DNA from: JBOEGW01 sp050633625
Lineage (GTDB): Bacteria; Pseudomonadota; Alphaproteobacteria; Rhodobacterales; Rhodobacteraceae
Direction of reading: 5' to 3'
DNA length: 64,000 bases
NCBI GenBank assembly: GCA_050633625.1
Contig: JBOEGW010000011.1
Span: forward strand, 372,001 to 436,000
Of the stretch, positions 26,342 through 34,465 are shown piece after piece. Under the pieces are notes generated by a model. It made no database searches and had not been told where the DNA came from. It saw only the letters and a list, made by a program, of their open reading frames with translations. Made by a program: the position numbers and the translations under genes. The stretch's first letter is position 1. Every line of letters begins with the position of its first letter.

Positions 26342-27682
26342 ATGAAGAAATTCTTGATGGCCGCAGTTGGTGGCACCCTCGCCGGAGCCGTGTTGACGAC
26401 CCAAGTGGCTGGCCCGCTTTTGGCACAGGAAGGGGCGAAGAATACCTCGGTGTATCAACAGCTCGACCTTTTCGGTGATGTGTTCGAGCGCATCCGGTCT
26501 CAATATGTTGAGGACGTAGACGAGCAAGACCTGATCCAAGCAGCGATCAACGGCATGTTGTCCTCGCTTGATCCCCATTCTTCTTACCTGCCTCCTGATG
26601 ATGCCGCTGACATGCGGGTGCAAACGCGCGGCTCCTTTGGTGGTCTCGGTATCGAGGTGACCCAAGAAGAAGGATTCGTTAAGGTGGTTTCGCCTATGGA
26701 TGGCACACCAGCTGACGAGGCAGGCGTATTGGCGGGCGATTTTATCACCCATGTTGATGGCGAAGGCTTGCTGGGCCTCACTCTGGATGAAGCCGTAGAC
26801 CTGATGCGTGGCCCTGTCGGATCAGAAATCATCATCACAGTGGCGCGCGAGGGCAAGGATGAGCCTTTCGATATTTCGATCATTCGTGACACGATTAAAC
26901 TGACAGCTGCAACAGTGCGCACGGAAGGCAATACAGTTGTTATTCGCGTCACTACATTCAACGATCAAACCTATCCTAATCTTGCGGATGGGCTTGCGAA
27001 AACGCTCGAAGAAGTGGGTGGGTTGGACAACATCGACGGTGTTGTTCTTGATCTGCGGAACAATCCTGGCGGTTTGCTCAAACAAGCCATCGCCGTTTCC
27101 GACGCCTTTCTTGAGAGCGGTGAAATTGTGTCCACGCGTGGCCGTAACCCAGAGGAAAGCGACCGTGTGAATGCGGAACCCGGTGATCTGATTGAGGGCA
27201 AGCCGATGGTCGTTTTGATCAATGGCGGGTCTGCATCGGCCTCTGAAATCGTCGCGGGCGCACTCCAAGATCATCGTCGTGCAATTGTTGTTGGCACAAA
27301 GAGTTTCGGCAAAGGTTCGGTTCAAACTGTGATGCCATTGCGCGAAGATGGAGCTATGCGCCTGACAACCGCGCGCTACTACACGCCGTCCGGCCGCTCG
27401 ATTCAAGCGCTGGGCGTCAGCCCGGAGATTATCGTTGAGCAACCTCAGCCGACCCCCGATGAGGAAAACGGCGAAGAGCAAACCGAAGCGCAAAAACGGC
27501 GCTCTGAGGCGGACCTGCGTGGCAGTCTCAACAACGATAGCTTCACTGAAGACGAGTTGAAGGTTATTGAAGAAGAGCGCGCGGCGGCCGAAGAAGCGGC
27601 TAAACTGCGCACAGATGACTTCCAGTTGTCCTATGCTGTCGATCTTCTCAAGGGTCTGGCGACGATCGAAAAAGCGAAATAA
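26342..27682 (+). CDS. ctpA: Carboxyl-terminal processing protease (S41)
   Basis: 446 residues from ATG 26342. Signal peptide MKKFLMAAVGGTLAGAVLTT, then VYQQLDLFGDVFERIRSQYVE (N-terminal helical region), a PDZ domain around GSFGGLGIEVTQEEG to EAGVLAGDFITHVDGE, and the S41 protease core. The catalytic Ser is in VLINGGSASASEIVAGALQDH and the Lys in VVGTKSFGKGSVQTVMPL. Acts in the periplasm on C-terminal tails; in related bacteria it is linked to EnvC-type activators and peptidoglycan hydrolase turnover. The C-terminal 60 residues are highly acidic. Its last 35 bases overlap the convergent gene. Confidence 0.94.
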   Translation: MKKFLMAAVGGTLAGAVLTTQVAGPLLAQEGAKNTSVYQQLDLFGDVFERIRSQYVEDVDEQDLIQAAINGMLSSLDPHSSYLPPDDAADMRVQTRGSFGGLGIEVTQEEGFVKVVSPMDGTPADEAGVLAGDFITHVDGEGLLGLTLDEAVDLMRGPVGSEIIITVAREGKDEPFDISIIRDTIKLTAATVRTEGNTVVIRVTTFNDQTYPNLADGLAKTLEEVGGLDNIDGVVLDLRNNPGGLLKQAIAVSDAFLESGEIVSTRGRNPEESDRVNAEPGDLIEGKPMVVLINGGSASASEIVAGALQDHRRAIVVGTKSFGKGSVQTVMPLREDGAMRLTTARYYTPSGRSIQALGVSPEIIVEQPQPTPDEENGEEQTEAQKRRSEADLRGSLNNDSFTEDELKVIEEERAAAEEAAKLRTDDFQLSYAVDLLKGLATIEKAK

Positions 27683-28478
27683 TGCGCGCTTGAGCCACTC
27701 GAAACGCGCCGCCACGGATGTTGGTCAGCGTGACGGGGATCACCACGACTAACCCCTCCCCGCTCACATAGCCGGGATTGCGGGATTTAAAGAAACGCGC
27801 GCCGGAGCTGTCGTCTCTGGGCGCGTTTTTCTTGTCCGCTTCACGCGTAATCCATCCCACTTTGCGCACCAAAGGGTCACTTTGATGCGCCATGGGATCG
27901 GGGAATGTCGCAAGTACTGAGTTTATGAGAGGCATGAGGGCTGGCGGGATGTTGCGGTTCGGCGCGGGATACATGAAGGGCGTATAGCGGTGAAACAGAT
28001 GGTAACTTGAGGCATGGACCAGAGTGTCGAGGTAAAACATGCGTCTGAAAGGGTGTTTTAACTTGAGCCATAGGGCCGCGCTCAAGACCTGCCGGATCAT
28101 CCGATGCCCGCGCGCCTCAGGCACCAGCCCGGCCTCGACACGCAGGATGATGACCCGTTTCCCGCCATATTCGCGGTCATACCTATGAAAGATGAAGTAG
28201 CCCATCAGCGCATCGTTTGGGCCATAATAGAGCCTGATATGTGTTTGCTCCGCAGGAGCTTCCACGACATGTGACTGGATGCGCTCATAGGTAACTCCGT
28301 CGAAAATCATCGCTGTGATATCAGCTATGTTACGGCAGAGTTCCGCGCGCTGACTTGGGGTGAGCCGTGCTGGATCAATTGTCTCGCTTCGCAGTTTCAT
28401 CAGATGGTCCGTGTCAGCTATCGTTTCAGTCTGCCGTAGTCCCTTCAACAAGGGCAATGACTCCCTTCGTCGCGTCAT
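27648..28478 (-). CDS. Uncharacterised protein with a GNAT-like segment
   Basis: 276 residues from ATG 28478, or 250 from ATG 28400. A stretch in the middle, LMGYFIFHRYDREYG then VIILRVEAGLVPEARGHRMIRQVLS, looks like strands beta-4/beta-5 and the acetyl-CoA loop of a GNAT fold (RGHRM), but the match is weak. The C-terminal 60 residues are rich in Arg and Ser. It is on the opposite strand to its neighbours, between ctpA and rppH, and its 3' end overlaps ctpA by 35 bases, while its start is only 18 bases from the divergent rppH ATG. I know of no function. Confidence 0.62.
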   Translation of the reverse strand: MTRRRESLPLLKGLRQTETIADTDHLMKLRSETIDPARLTPSQRAELCRNIADITAMIFDGVTYERIQSHVVEAPAEQTHIRLYYGPNDALMGYFIFHRYDREYGGKRVIILRVEAGLVPEARGHRMIRQVLSAALWLKLKHPFRRMFYLDTLVHASSYHLFHRYTPFMYPAPNRNIPPALMPLINSVLATFPDPMAHQSDPLVRKVGWITREADKKNAPRDDSSGARFFKSRNPGYVSGEGLVVVIPVTLTNIRGGAFRVAQARIISLFRSSPDP

Positions 28479-28496
28479 GGCATAGTGGCGAAAACG

Positions 28497-29009
28497 ATGG
28501 ATGGAACTACCATGATACCAGACGATATTTTGAAACTGCCTTATCGCCCAAATGTCGGCGTCATGCTCGCAAATGCGCAGGGGCACCTGTTCGCGGGGCA
28601 ACGTATTGATGCGCCGAAATTGGGCACCGATGAAACCGCTTGGCAGGCGCCCCAAGGCGGCATTGATGAGGGCGAAGACCCGCTTGAGGCCGCTTTTCGC
28701 GAGCTCGAAGAAGAAACCGGCGTGACTCGTGATCTTGTCACCTTGGAAGCGGAGTTTCCGGGCTGGCTCACCTATGATTTGCCACACGACATTGTGCCAA
28801 AGATCTGGAAAGGCCGTTTCCGGGGCCAAAAACAACGCTGGTATCTGATGCGGTTTCATGGTGCGGATGATCAGGTGGTGATCGACCAGGAGCACGCCGA
28901 ATTTTCAAAATGGTGTTGGATTGATCCGCGCGATTTGATCGAAAAGATTGTGCCGTTCAAACGTGATATCTACACTCAGGTCATTGCATCCTTTGAGGAT
29001 AGATTATGA
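28497..29009 (+). CDS. rppH: RNA pyrophosphohydrolase (Nudix)
   Basis: Removes pyrophosphate from 5' triphosphate RNA ends and so triggers RNase E decay. About 170 residues from ATG 28497 (MDGTTM) or 165 from ATG 28512 (MIPDDI). The Nudix box is seen as GGIDEGEDPLEAAFRELEEE then TGV. LPYRPNVGVMLAN at the N-terminus, QAPQGGID and QKQRWYLMRF are the RppH-specific signatures. Its stop overlaps the next gene by four bases (ATGA). It starts almost back to back with the uncharacterised minus-strand gene. Confidence 0.93.
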   Translation: MDGTTMIPDDILKLPYRPNVGVMLANAQGHLFAGQRIDAPKLGTDETAWQAPQGGIDEGEDPLEAAFRELEEETGVTRDLVTLEAEFPGWLTYDLPHDIVPKIWKGRFRGQKQRWYLMRFHGADDQVVIDQEHAEFSKWCWIDPRDLIEKIVPFKRDIYTQVIASFEDRL

Positions 29010-29491
29010 CACGTTTCTTGACTGCCGTCTTGCTCTGCGTCCTTCCCTTTCCGGCGTTGGCGCTATCCTGTGCCCCGTTTGATCCGCTGCGCGCCTTTGA
29101 AATGGCTCAGAGTTCGGCGCAGGAATATGTGATTGTGCATGGCGCTCTCGAATTCAACGGCCGTAAAGCGCCAGTTTCCCATGACTCCCCTGCACGCAAG
29201 ACGGTGCTTGCCGCGCGTTTTGTGGGCCAGGCCTTGTCCCCCAGAGGCTTCACGGTTCAGGTCTCTGCGCCTGTGACCCTGACGATACAATGCGCGGGGT
29301 CGTGGTGCCCGAATTTGCGCCCGGGGCCAGACAAGCTTTTGTTTTTGAGTCGTATAAATGGAACGTACCATCTCAACGCCTCGGCCTGTCGCTCTTTCGC
29401 CTTTCCGAAACCAACCGAGGAAACGCTAGACGCGATGGTACAGTGCCTCAACGGATCTTGCCCCGCCCCGCGTCGGCCCCGGCGCCGTTAA
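29006..29491 (+). CDS. Secreted hypothetical protein
   Basis: 161 residues. Signal peptide MTRFLTAVLLCVLPFPALAL with a likely cut after ALS, then a mature part with paired cysteines (CAPFD, IQCAGSWCPN, CRSF, CLNGSC), suggesting disulfides in the periplasm. The pattern EYVIVHGALEF and FVGQALSPRGFTVQVSAPVTLTIQC could be an OB-like beta barrel. No named family. Translationally coupled to rppH by ATGA overlap, but a shared function is not evident. The C-terminus ends in a basic PRRPRRR tail. Confidence 0.66.
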   Translation: MTRFLTAVLLCVLPFPALALSCAPFDPLRAFEMAQSSAQEYVIVHGALEFNGRKAPVSHDSPARKTVLAARFVGQALSPRGFTVQVSAPVTLTIQCAGSWCPNLRPGPDKLLFLSRINGTYHLNASACRSFAFPKPTEETLDAMVQCLNGSCPAPRRPRRR

Positions 29492-29560
29492 GCCAAAAAC
29501 ATCATCTGAACAATCAGGACTCCAAAAGAGAACAAAAGGTGAATATAACTGCGACTCATC

Positions 29561-32440
29561 ATGTTCTGCGAATTGTCCATCACCTCAAACTTCACCTTCC
29601 TAAGGGGCGGCTCCCACGCTGAGGAGTATGTCAAGCGGGCCGCTCTTATGGGGATGCGTGCACTTGCGGTGGCAGATGTGAATTCGGTGTCTGGCATCGT
29701 TCGCGCCCATGTAGCTGCGCGTGAAATCACCCGTCAAATCAGAGAAAGACGCGAACTTGAGGCGAAACAGGGTCTAATAGGCCCGCCAAAACCTGCGCAT
29801 ATCCCACCTCCTCCTTCGGTCGATATCTATAATGTGCCACGTTTGTTGCCCGCTGCGCGGCTTGTCACTGAGGAGGGTGTTGAAATCACCGCGCTGCCAC
29901 GGGATCGTGCGGCCTGGGGGCGGTTGTCACGGCTGATTTCATTGGGACGGCGGCGCGCGCAAAAGGGCGACTGCTTGATCCGTATGCCAGATGTGCTCTC
30001 GCATGGCGAAGGGATCGAACTGTTGCTCCATCCGATTGGTCCCTGGCGTTCCGCCGCGCCGCGTCTATTGCGGGCTTTTCCAAACCAAGTCTCCCTGCTG
30101 ATGGCGCCGCGCTATGATGGTCAAGATGTGGCGCGCTTTCACCGTTTGCGCACCGCAGCCACCATGCTCAACATGCCCGTTGTTGCCTCTGCAGAGCCAA
30201 TCATGCACCACGCGCGCCGCCGCCGTTTGATCGACGTGATGACGGCCGTGCGCCTTGGTCAGCGGATCGAGTCACTTGGTCGCAATGCCCTCGCCAACGC
30301 GGAACGTCGCTTGCGCGATGAGGCGGAAATGATGCGTCTTTTCAGTGGCTTTGAGGAGGCCGTGCACCGTGCGGGCGAAATCGCAGGGCGGCTCACCTTC
30401 TCGCTTGATGAGCTGCGGTATGAGTACCCGTCCGAAATCTCGGGCGATGAAACCCCCACCGTGCGCCTCGAACGGCTGGCGCGCGCGGGGCTGCGAAAAC
30501 GCTATCCGGGCGGCGTGCCTGATCGTGTGCGCGCCATGCTCAATCACGAACTGACCCTCATCTCCAAACTCAAGTACGAGCCGTATTTTCTCACAGTGCA
30601 TGACATTGTCGCCTTCGCACGTGCACGCGGTATTTTGTGCCAAGGGCGCGGTTCGGCGGCCAACTCTGTGGTGTGTTATGCGCTCGCCGTCACTTCGGTT
30701 TCGCCGGAAATCGGCACAATGGTGTTTGAACGCTTCGTGTCTGAGGCCCGCGACGAGCCGCCCGATATTGATGTGGATTTTGAGCATGAGCGCCGCGAAG
30801 AGGTGATCCAACATATCTATGAACGTTACGGACGCCACCGTGCCGGGCTTTGCGCCACTGTGATTCACTACCGTGGCAAACGAGCAATTCGCGAGGTTGG
30901 CCGCGCTATGGGGCTGTCGGAGGACACGATTTCGGCCATGTCCAGCCAGGTCTGGGGTTGGGGCGCATCGGGCATGCGTGCGGGGCGTTTGCGTGAAATC
31001 GGACTTGACCCATGTGACCCTAAACTTGCCCAAACACTCGATTTGGTCGACGAAATTCAAGGTTTTCCGCGCCATCTTTCGCAACATGTTGGGGGTTTTA
31101 TCATCACCGAGGGTCGCCTTGATGAGCTTGTGCCGATTGAAAACGCCAGCATGGAAGATCGCACGGTGATCTGTTGGGACAAGGATGATATCGACGCGCT
31201 TGGCATCCTGAAAGTGGACGTGCTGGCGCTTGGAATGTTGACCTGTATTCGCAAAGCGTTCGATTTGATCGACAGGCATCACCGTCTTGATTATTCCCTC
31301 GCGAGCCTCCCGCCAGAAGACCCAGAGGTGTACGACATGCTGTGCGCCGCCGATAGCCTTGGGGTGTTTCAGGTCGAAAGCCGTGCGCAGATGAACTTTT
31401 TGCCACGTATGAAACCCCGTAGCTTTTATGACCTCGTGATCCAGGTCGCCATCATCCGCCCCGGCCCGATCCAAGGGGACATGGTGCATCCCTTCATCCG
31501 GCGGCGTAATGGTGAGGAGCGTATCACACTTCCCTCCGATGCGCTTGGTGATGTGCTGGGCAAAACGCTCGGTGTGCCCCTGTTTCAAGAACAAGCGATG
31601 CAAATCGCCATCATCGGTGCTGGCTTTACGCCCGAAGAAGCCGACAGATTGCGGCGTTCACTCGCCACCTTCAAAAAACACGGCTCGGTTAGCGAGTTTC
31701 ATGGGCGGTTTATCAAAGGCATGCTGGCCAACGGCTATGAACGCGACTTCGCGGAGCGGTGTTTTTCCCAGATCGAGGGCTTTGGCTCCTATGGTTTCCC
31801 CGAAAGCCACGCAGCCTCATTCGCTTTCCTTGTCTATGCGTCTGCCTGGATCAAACGCCACCACCCCGGCATCTTCGCCTGTGCCTTGCTCAATGCGCAG
31901 CCAATGGGGTTCTATGCCCCGGCGCAAATCGTGCGCGATGCCCGCGAACACGGGGTCGAGGTGCGCCCGGTCTGCATCAACGCCAGCTTTTGGGACAATA
32001 CCATGGAGGCGGACGGGCAGGGCGGATTGGCGCTGCGTCTTGGGTTTCGGCAAATTCGGGGTATGGCGGAGGAGGATGCAGGGTGGATCACTGGTGCACG
32101 CGGAAACGGCTATACCTGCGCCGAGGATGTGTGGCGGCGTGCGGGCACCTCAAGCAAGCTGATGACGCGCCTCGCTGAAGCCGATGCATTTGCCGCGCTT
32201 GGTCAAAATCGCCGCGCGGCGCAATGGGCAGCACGCGCGATCACCGGCCCCAAACCGTTACCCTTGTTCGCGCGCGACTTAGACGGGGAAGGCATCGTTG
32301 AGCTGCCGCCAGACTTGCCGAAAATGACAGAAGGTGAAGAGGTGGTCGAAGATTTTGTTTCCATGCGCCTCACCCTGCGCTCACACCCAATAGCACTTTT
32401 GAGACCGAAGCTAACGCCCACTAAAACAGTCTCTATTTAA
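29561..32440 (+). CDS. dnaE2: Error-prone DNA polymerase DnaE2 (ImuC), C-terminally truncated
   Basis: 959 residues. Alpha-subunit-type (C-family) polymerase for translesion synthesis. PHP domain at the N-terminus (CELSITSNFTFLRGGSHAEE), palm with ILCQGRGSAANSVVCYAL, catalytic aspartates in PPDIDVDFEHERR (about residues 402-406) and ILKVDVLALGML (about 553), HhH-type region near LAEADAFAALGQNRRAAQWA. Intact DnaE2 proteins run to about 1,080 residues with a C-terminal OB-fold; this one stops after LTLRSHPIALLRPKLTPTK, and the remaining 138 bases before rpe do not encode it. No imuA/imuB is adjacent, and no alphaproteobacterial LexA box (GTTC-N7-GTTC) is seen upstream. Confidence 0.85.
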   Translation: MFCELSITSNFTFLRGGSHAEEYVKRAALMGMRALAVADVNSVSGIVRAHVAAREITRQIRERRELEAKQGLIGPPKPAHIPPPPSVDIYNVPRLLPAARLVTEEGVEITALPRDRAAWGRLSRLISLGRRRAQKGDCLIRMPDVLSHGEGIELLLHPIGPWRSAAPRLLRAFPNQVSLLMAPRYDGQDVARFHRLRTAATMLNMPVVASAEPIMHHARRRRLIDVMTAVRLGQRIESLGRNALANAERRLRDEAEMMRLFSGFEEAVHRAGEIAGRLTFSLDELRYEYPSEISGDETPTVRLERLARAGLRKRYPGGVPDRVRAMLNHELTLISKLKYEPYFLTVHDIVAFARARGILCQGRGSAANSVVCYALAVTSVSPEIGTMVFERFVSEARDEPPDIDVDFEHERREEVIQHIYERYGRHRAGLCATVIHYRGKRAIREVGRAMGLSEDTISAMSSQVWGWGASGMRAGRLREIGLDPCDPKLAQTLDLVDEIQGFPRHLSQHVGGFIITEGRLDELVPIENASMEDRTVICWDKDDIDALGILKVDVLALGMLTCIRKAFDLIDRHHRLDYSLASLPPEDPEVYDMLCAADSLGVFQVESRAQMNFLPRMKPRSFYDLVIQVAIIRPGPIQGDMVHPFIRRRNGEERITLPSDALGDVLGKTLGVPLFQEQAMQIAIIGAGFTPEEADRLRRSLATFKKHGSVSEFHGRFIKGMLANGYERDFAERCFSQIEGFGSYGFPESHAASFAFLVYASAWIKRHHPGIFACALLNAQPMGFYAPAQIVRDAREHGVEVRPVCINASFWDNTMEADGQGGLALRLGFRQIRGMAEEDAGWITGARGNGYTCAEDVWRRAGTSSKLMTRLAEADAFAALGQNRRAAQWAARAITGPKPLPLFARDLDGEGIVELPPDLPKMTEGEEVVEDFVSMRLTLRSHPIALLRPKLTPTKTVSI

Positions 32441-32578
32441 GCATAAACCAGCAATTTAACTCCGCGATGATCATACGAAGCAAACAACGCGTTCTGCGCC
32501 CCCTTCGCATCTTCAAATCCACATGTTAGGAGGGGGCAGGGATCATCCCACGCAGCACTTTCGACTCAGGAGAGACAC

Positions 32579-33268
32579 ATGCCATTTGACCGTTCCATCA
32601 AGATCGCCCCATCGATCCTGTCCGCCGATTTTGCCAATTTTGGCGCCGAAATTCAGGCGATCGAAGCGCAGGGAGCGGATTGGGTGCATGTCGATGTGAT
32701 GGACGGACATTTCGTACCAAATCTTACCTTTGGTCCCCCTGCCGTCAAAGCGTTCCGTCCACACGTCAAAACCTTTATGGACGTGCACCTCATGATTGCG
32801 CCCGTGGATCCCTACATCGAAGCCTATGCAGAGGCGGGTGCTGACATGATCACGGCCCACGTCGAGGCCGGCCCGCATATTCACCGCACCCTTCAAGCGA
32901 TCAAGGCGCAGGGTGTGAAAGCCGGTGTATCCCTCAATCCGGGCACGCCGCTTGAGAGCATTGAGCACGTCATGGATCTCGTGGACATGGTCTTAATCAT
33001 GACAGTAAACCCCGGATTTGGTGGCCAAAAGTTCATTCATTCCGGGGTAGAGAAAACGCGCCGCCTGCGTGAAATGATCGGAGATCGTGACATTCACATC
33101 CAGATTGATGGCGGCGTTACACCCGAAACAGCTCCGCTCGTCGCTGCAGCGGGTGCAGATGTTCTGGTCGCCGGTAGTGCGGTCTTTAAGGGTGGATCTG
33201 TCAATAATGCGGATATCTACGGACAGAACATCGCCGCCATTCGCGCGGCCGCAACCGCCGCACAGTAA
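32579..33268 (+). CDS. rpe: Ribulose-phosphate 3-epimerase
   Basis: Epimerises D-ribulose 5-phosphate to D-xylulose 5-phosphate in the pentose phosphate pathway. 229 residues. TIM-barrel family blocks: IKIAPSILSADFANFGAEI, WVHVDVMDGHFVPNLTFGP, MDVHLMI, VSLNPGTPLE, MVLIMTVNPGFGGQKFI, HIQIDGGVTPET and VLVAGSAVFKGG. Metal ligands His, Asp, His and Asp fall in these. AGGAGAG precedes the ATG. The stop is directly adjacent to the stop of the convergent lytic transglycosylase. Confidence 0.96.
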   Translation: MPFDRSIKIAPSILSADFANFGAEIQAIEAQGADWVHVDVMDGHFVPNLTFGPPAVKAFRPHVKTFMDVHLMIAPVDPYIEAYAEAGADMITAHVEAGPHIHRTLQAIKAQGVKAGVSLNPGTPLESIEHVMDLVDMVLIMTVNPGFGGQKFIHSGVEKTRRLREMIGDRDIHIQIDGGVTPETAPLVAAAGADVLVAGSAVFKGGSVNNADIYGQNIAAIRAAATAAQ

Positions 33269-34429
33269 CTAGCCGCCTTTTTCCGCGCGCAAACGGTCAA
33301 GCAAAAGGCGCTCCATAAACCCATCCGCAATCAGCCCGCTGGCCTGTTGATAGGCGCGCACAGCGCGCACAGTGTCGGGACCGCGTAATCCATCGACGCC
33401 TTTCGGGTCAAATCCAAGCGCGGTTAGCAGAATCTGCACTTCCGCAATTTCGGTTTTGTTGAGTGTTTCTCCGGCGTCGGGCCACCCTCCCTGAAAGGCG
33501 CGATCCCCGCCAATTCGGTCACTCAAATGACCAATCGCAATTGCGTAGGATTCCGCCCGATTGTAGCGCATCGTTACGAGAAAATTCCGCAGCACCAAAA
33601 GCGCCACACCGTTTGCGCCAGCGGGCAATAAAATCGATCCGTTTCCATAATCCGGCAGCGGGCTGCCATCAAAGGCCGTGACCCCCATTGCGCTCCAGTT
33701 CGCCGTGCGCAGACTGTGATCTAGTCCGGTTCCCCCAAAATCAAACCCCTCGGGCAGCTTGACTTCCAGACCCCAAGGTTGCCCCTTTCGCCAGCCATGC
33801 TTAGACAAGTAATTCGCAATGGAGGCGAGCGCATCTGTCGGATCGCGCCCCCAAATATCCTTGCGCCCATCGCCATCAAAATCGACAGCAAAATCAAGAA
33901 AGCTCGAAGGCATAAACTGGCCGTGCCCCATCGCGCCCGCCCAGGAGCCGACCATCTCGGGAGCGCGCACATGCCGCGCTTGAATAATGCGCAGCGCATT
34001 TGCCAGCTCGTCCTCAAAAAAAGCGGCGCGTTGGCCTTTGTAGGCAAGTGTCGCGAGGGCTGACAGAACATGAATGGTCCCGCGAGTTACGCCAAAGGCC
34101 GTTTCCAGCCCCCAAATTGCCGCAACCACCTCAGGCTCAACGCCGAAGGTTGTCTCGACTTGATTCAACAAATCCCGATGCTTGCGCACCATTTGCCGGC
34201 CAGTGCGCACGCGATCCTCAGACACAGTCATGCCCAAATAGTCACCAATTGGCAGCAAAAACTCTTTTTGATTTGATTGTTTCTCAAGAACTTCCGGCAA
34301 ATACGTAACGCCCGTCATGGCCCTGTCAAAAACATCAGGGTGGATCATGCGCGCTAAAATTCGGCGGCGCAGGACGTTTTGTGTCCAATATTCAAAACCC
34401 TCTATGGGCCTCTCTTCTGGTGCAGTCAC
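33269..34429 (-). CDS. Lytic murein transglycosylase (MltB-like) without a signal peptide
   Basis: 386 residues. Slt/MltB catalytic domain: VVAAIWGLETAFGVTRGTI (Glu109 the likely acid), AGAMGHGQFMPSSFLDFAVD, DGDGRKDIWG, DALASIANYLSKHGW. The C-terminal 70 residues form a peptidoglycan-binding domain (LLTALGFDPKGVDGLRGPDTVRAVRAYQQASGL). The only available start is a GTG at 34427-34429 directly preceded by an in-frame TGA, and residues 1-25 (MTAPEERPIEGFEYWTQNVL...) carry no hydrophobic export signal. Family members are normally exported, so this copy may be mislocalised or exported another way. It follows rnr by 36 bases. Confidence 0.85.
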   Translation of the reverse strand: MTAPEERPIEGFEYWTQNVLRRRILARMIHPDVFDRAMTGVTYLPEVLEKQSNQKEFLLPIGDYLGMTVSEDRVRTGRQMVRKHRDLLNQVETTFGVEPEVVAAIWGLETAFGVTRGTIHVLSALATLAYKGQRAAFFEDELANALRIIQARHVRAPEMVGSWAGAMGHGQFMPSSFLDFAVDFDGDGRKDIWGRDPTDALASIANYLSKHGWRKGQPWGLEVKLPEGFDFGGTGLDHSLRTANWSAMGVTAFDGSPLPDYGNGSILLPAGANGVALLVLRNFLVTMRYNRAESYAIAIGHLSDRIGGDRAFQGGWPDAGETLNKTEIAEVQILLTALGFDPKGVDGLRGPDTVRAVRAYQQASGLIADGFMERLLLDRLRAEKGG

Positions 34430-34465
34430 TCAAATACACCCTTATGCCAAGCTTATGCCAGCCGC

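Noticed and set aside
29495..29560. Possible LexA/SOS box before dnaE2
   Set aside because: Only one GAAC/GTTC half site with correct neighbours; the second half at 7-base spacing is missing.
30272..31603. 443-codon open frame antisense to dnaE2
   Set aside because: No recognisable domain, lies wholly inside a strongly supported gene, and such long antisense frames are common in GC-rich coding sequence.
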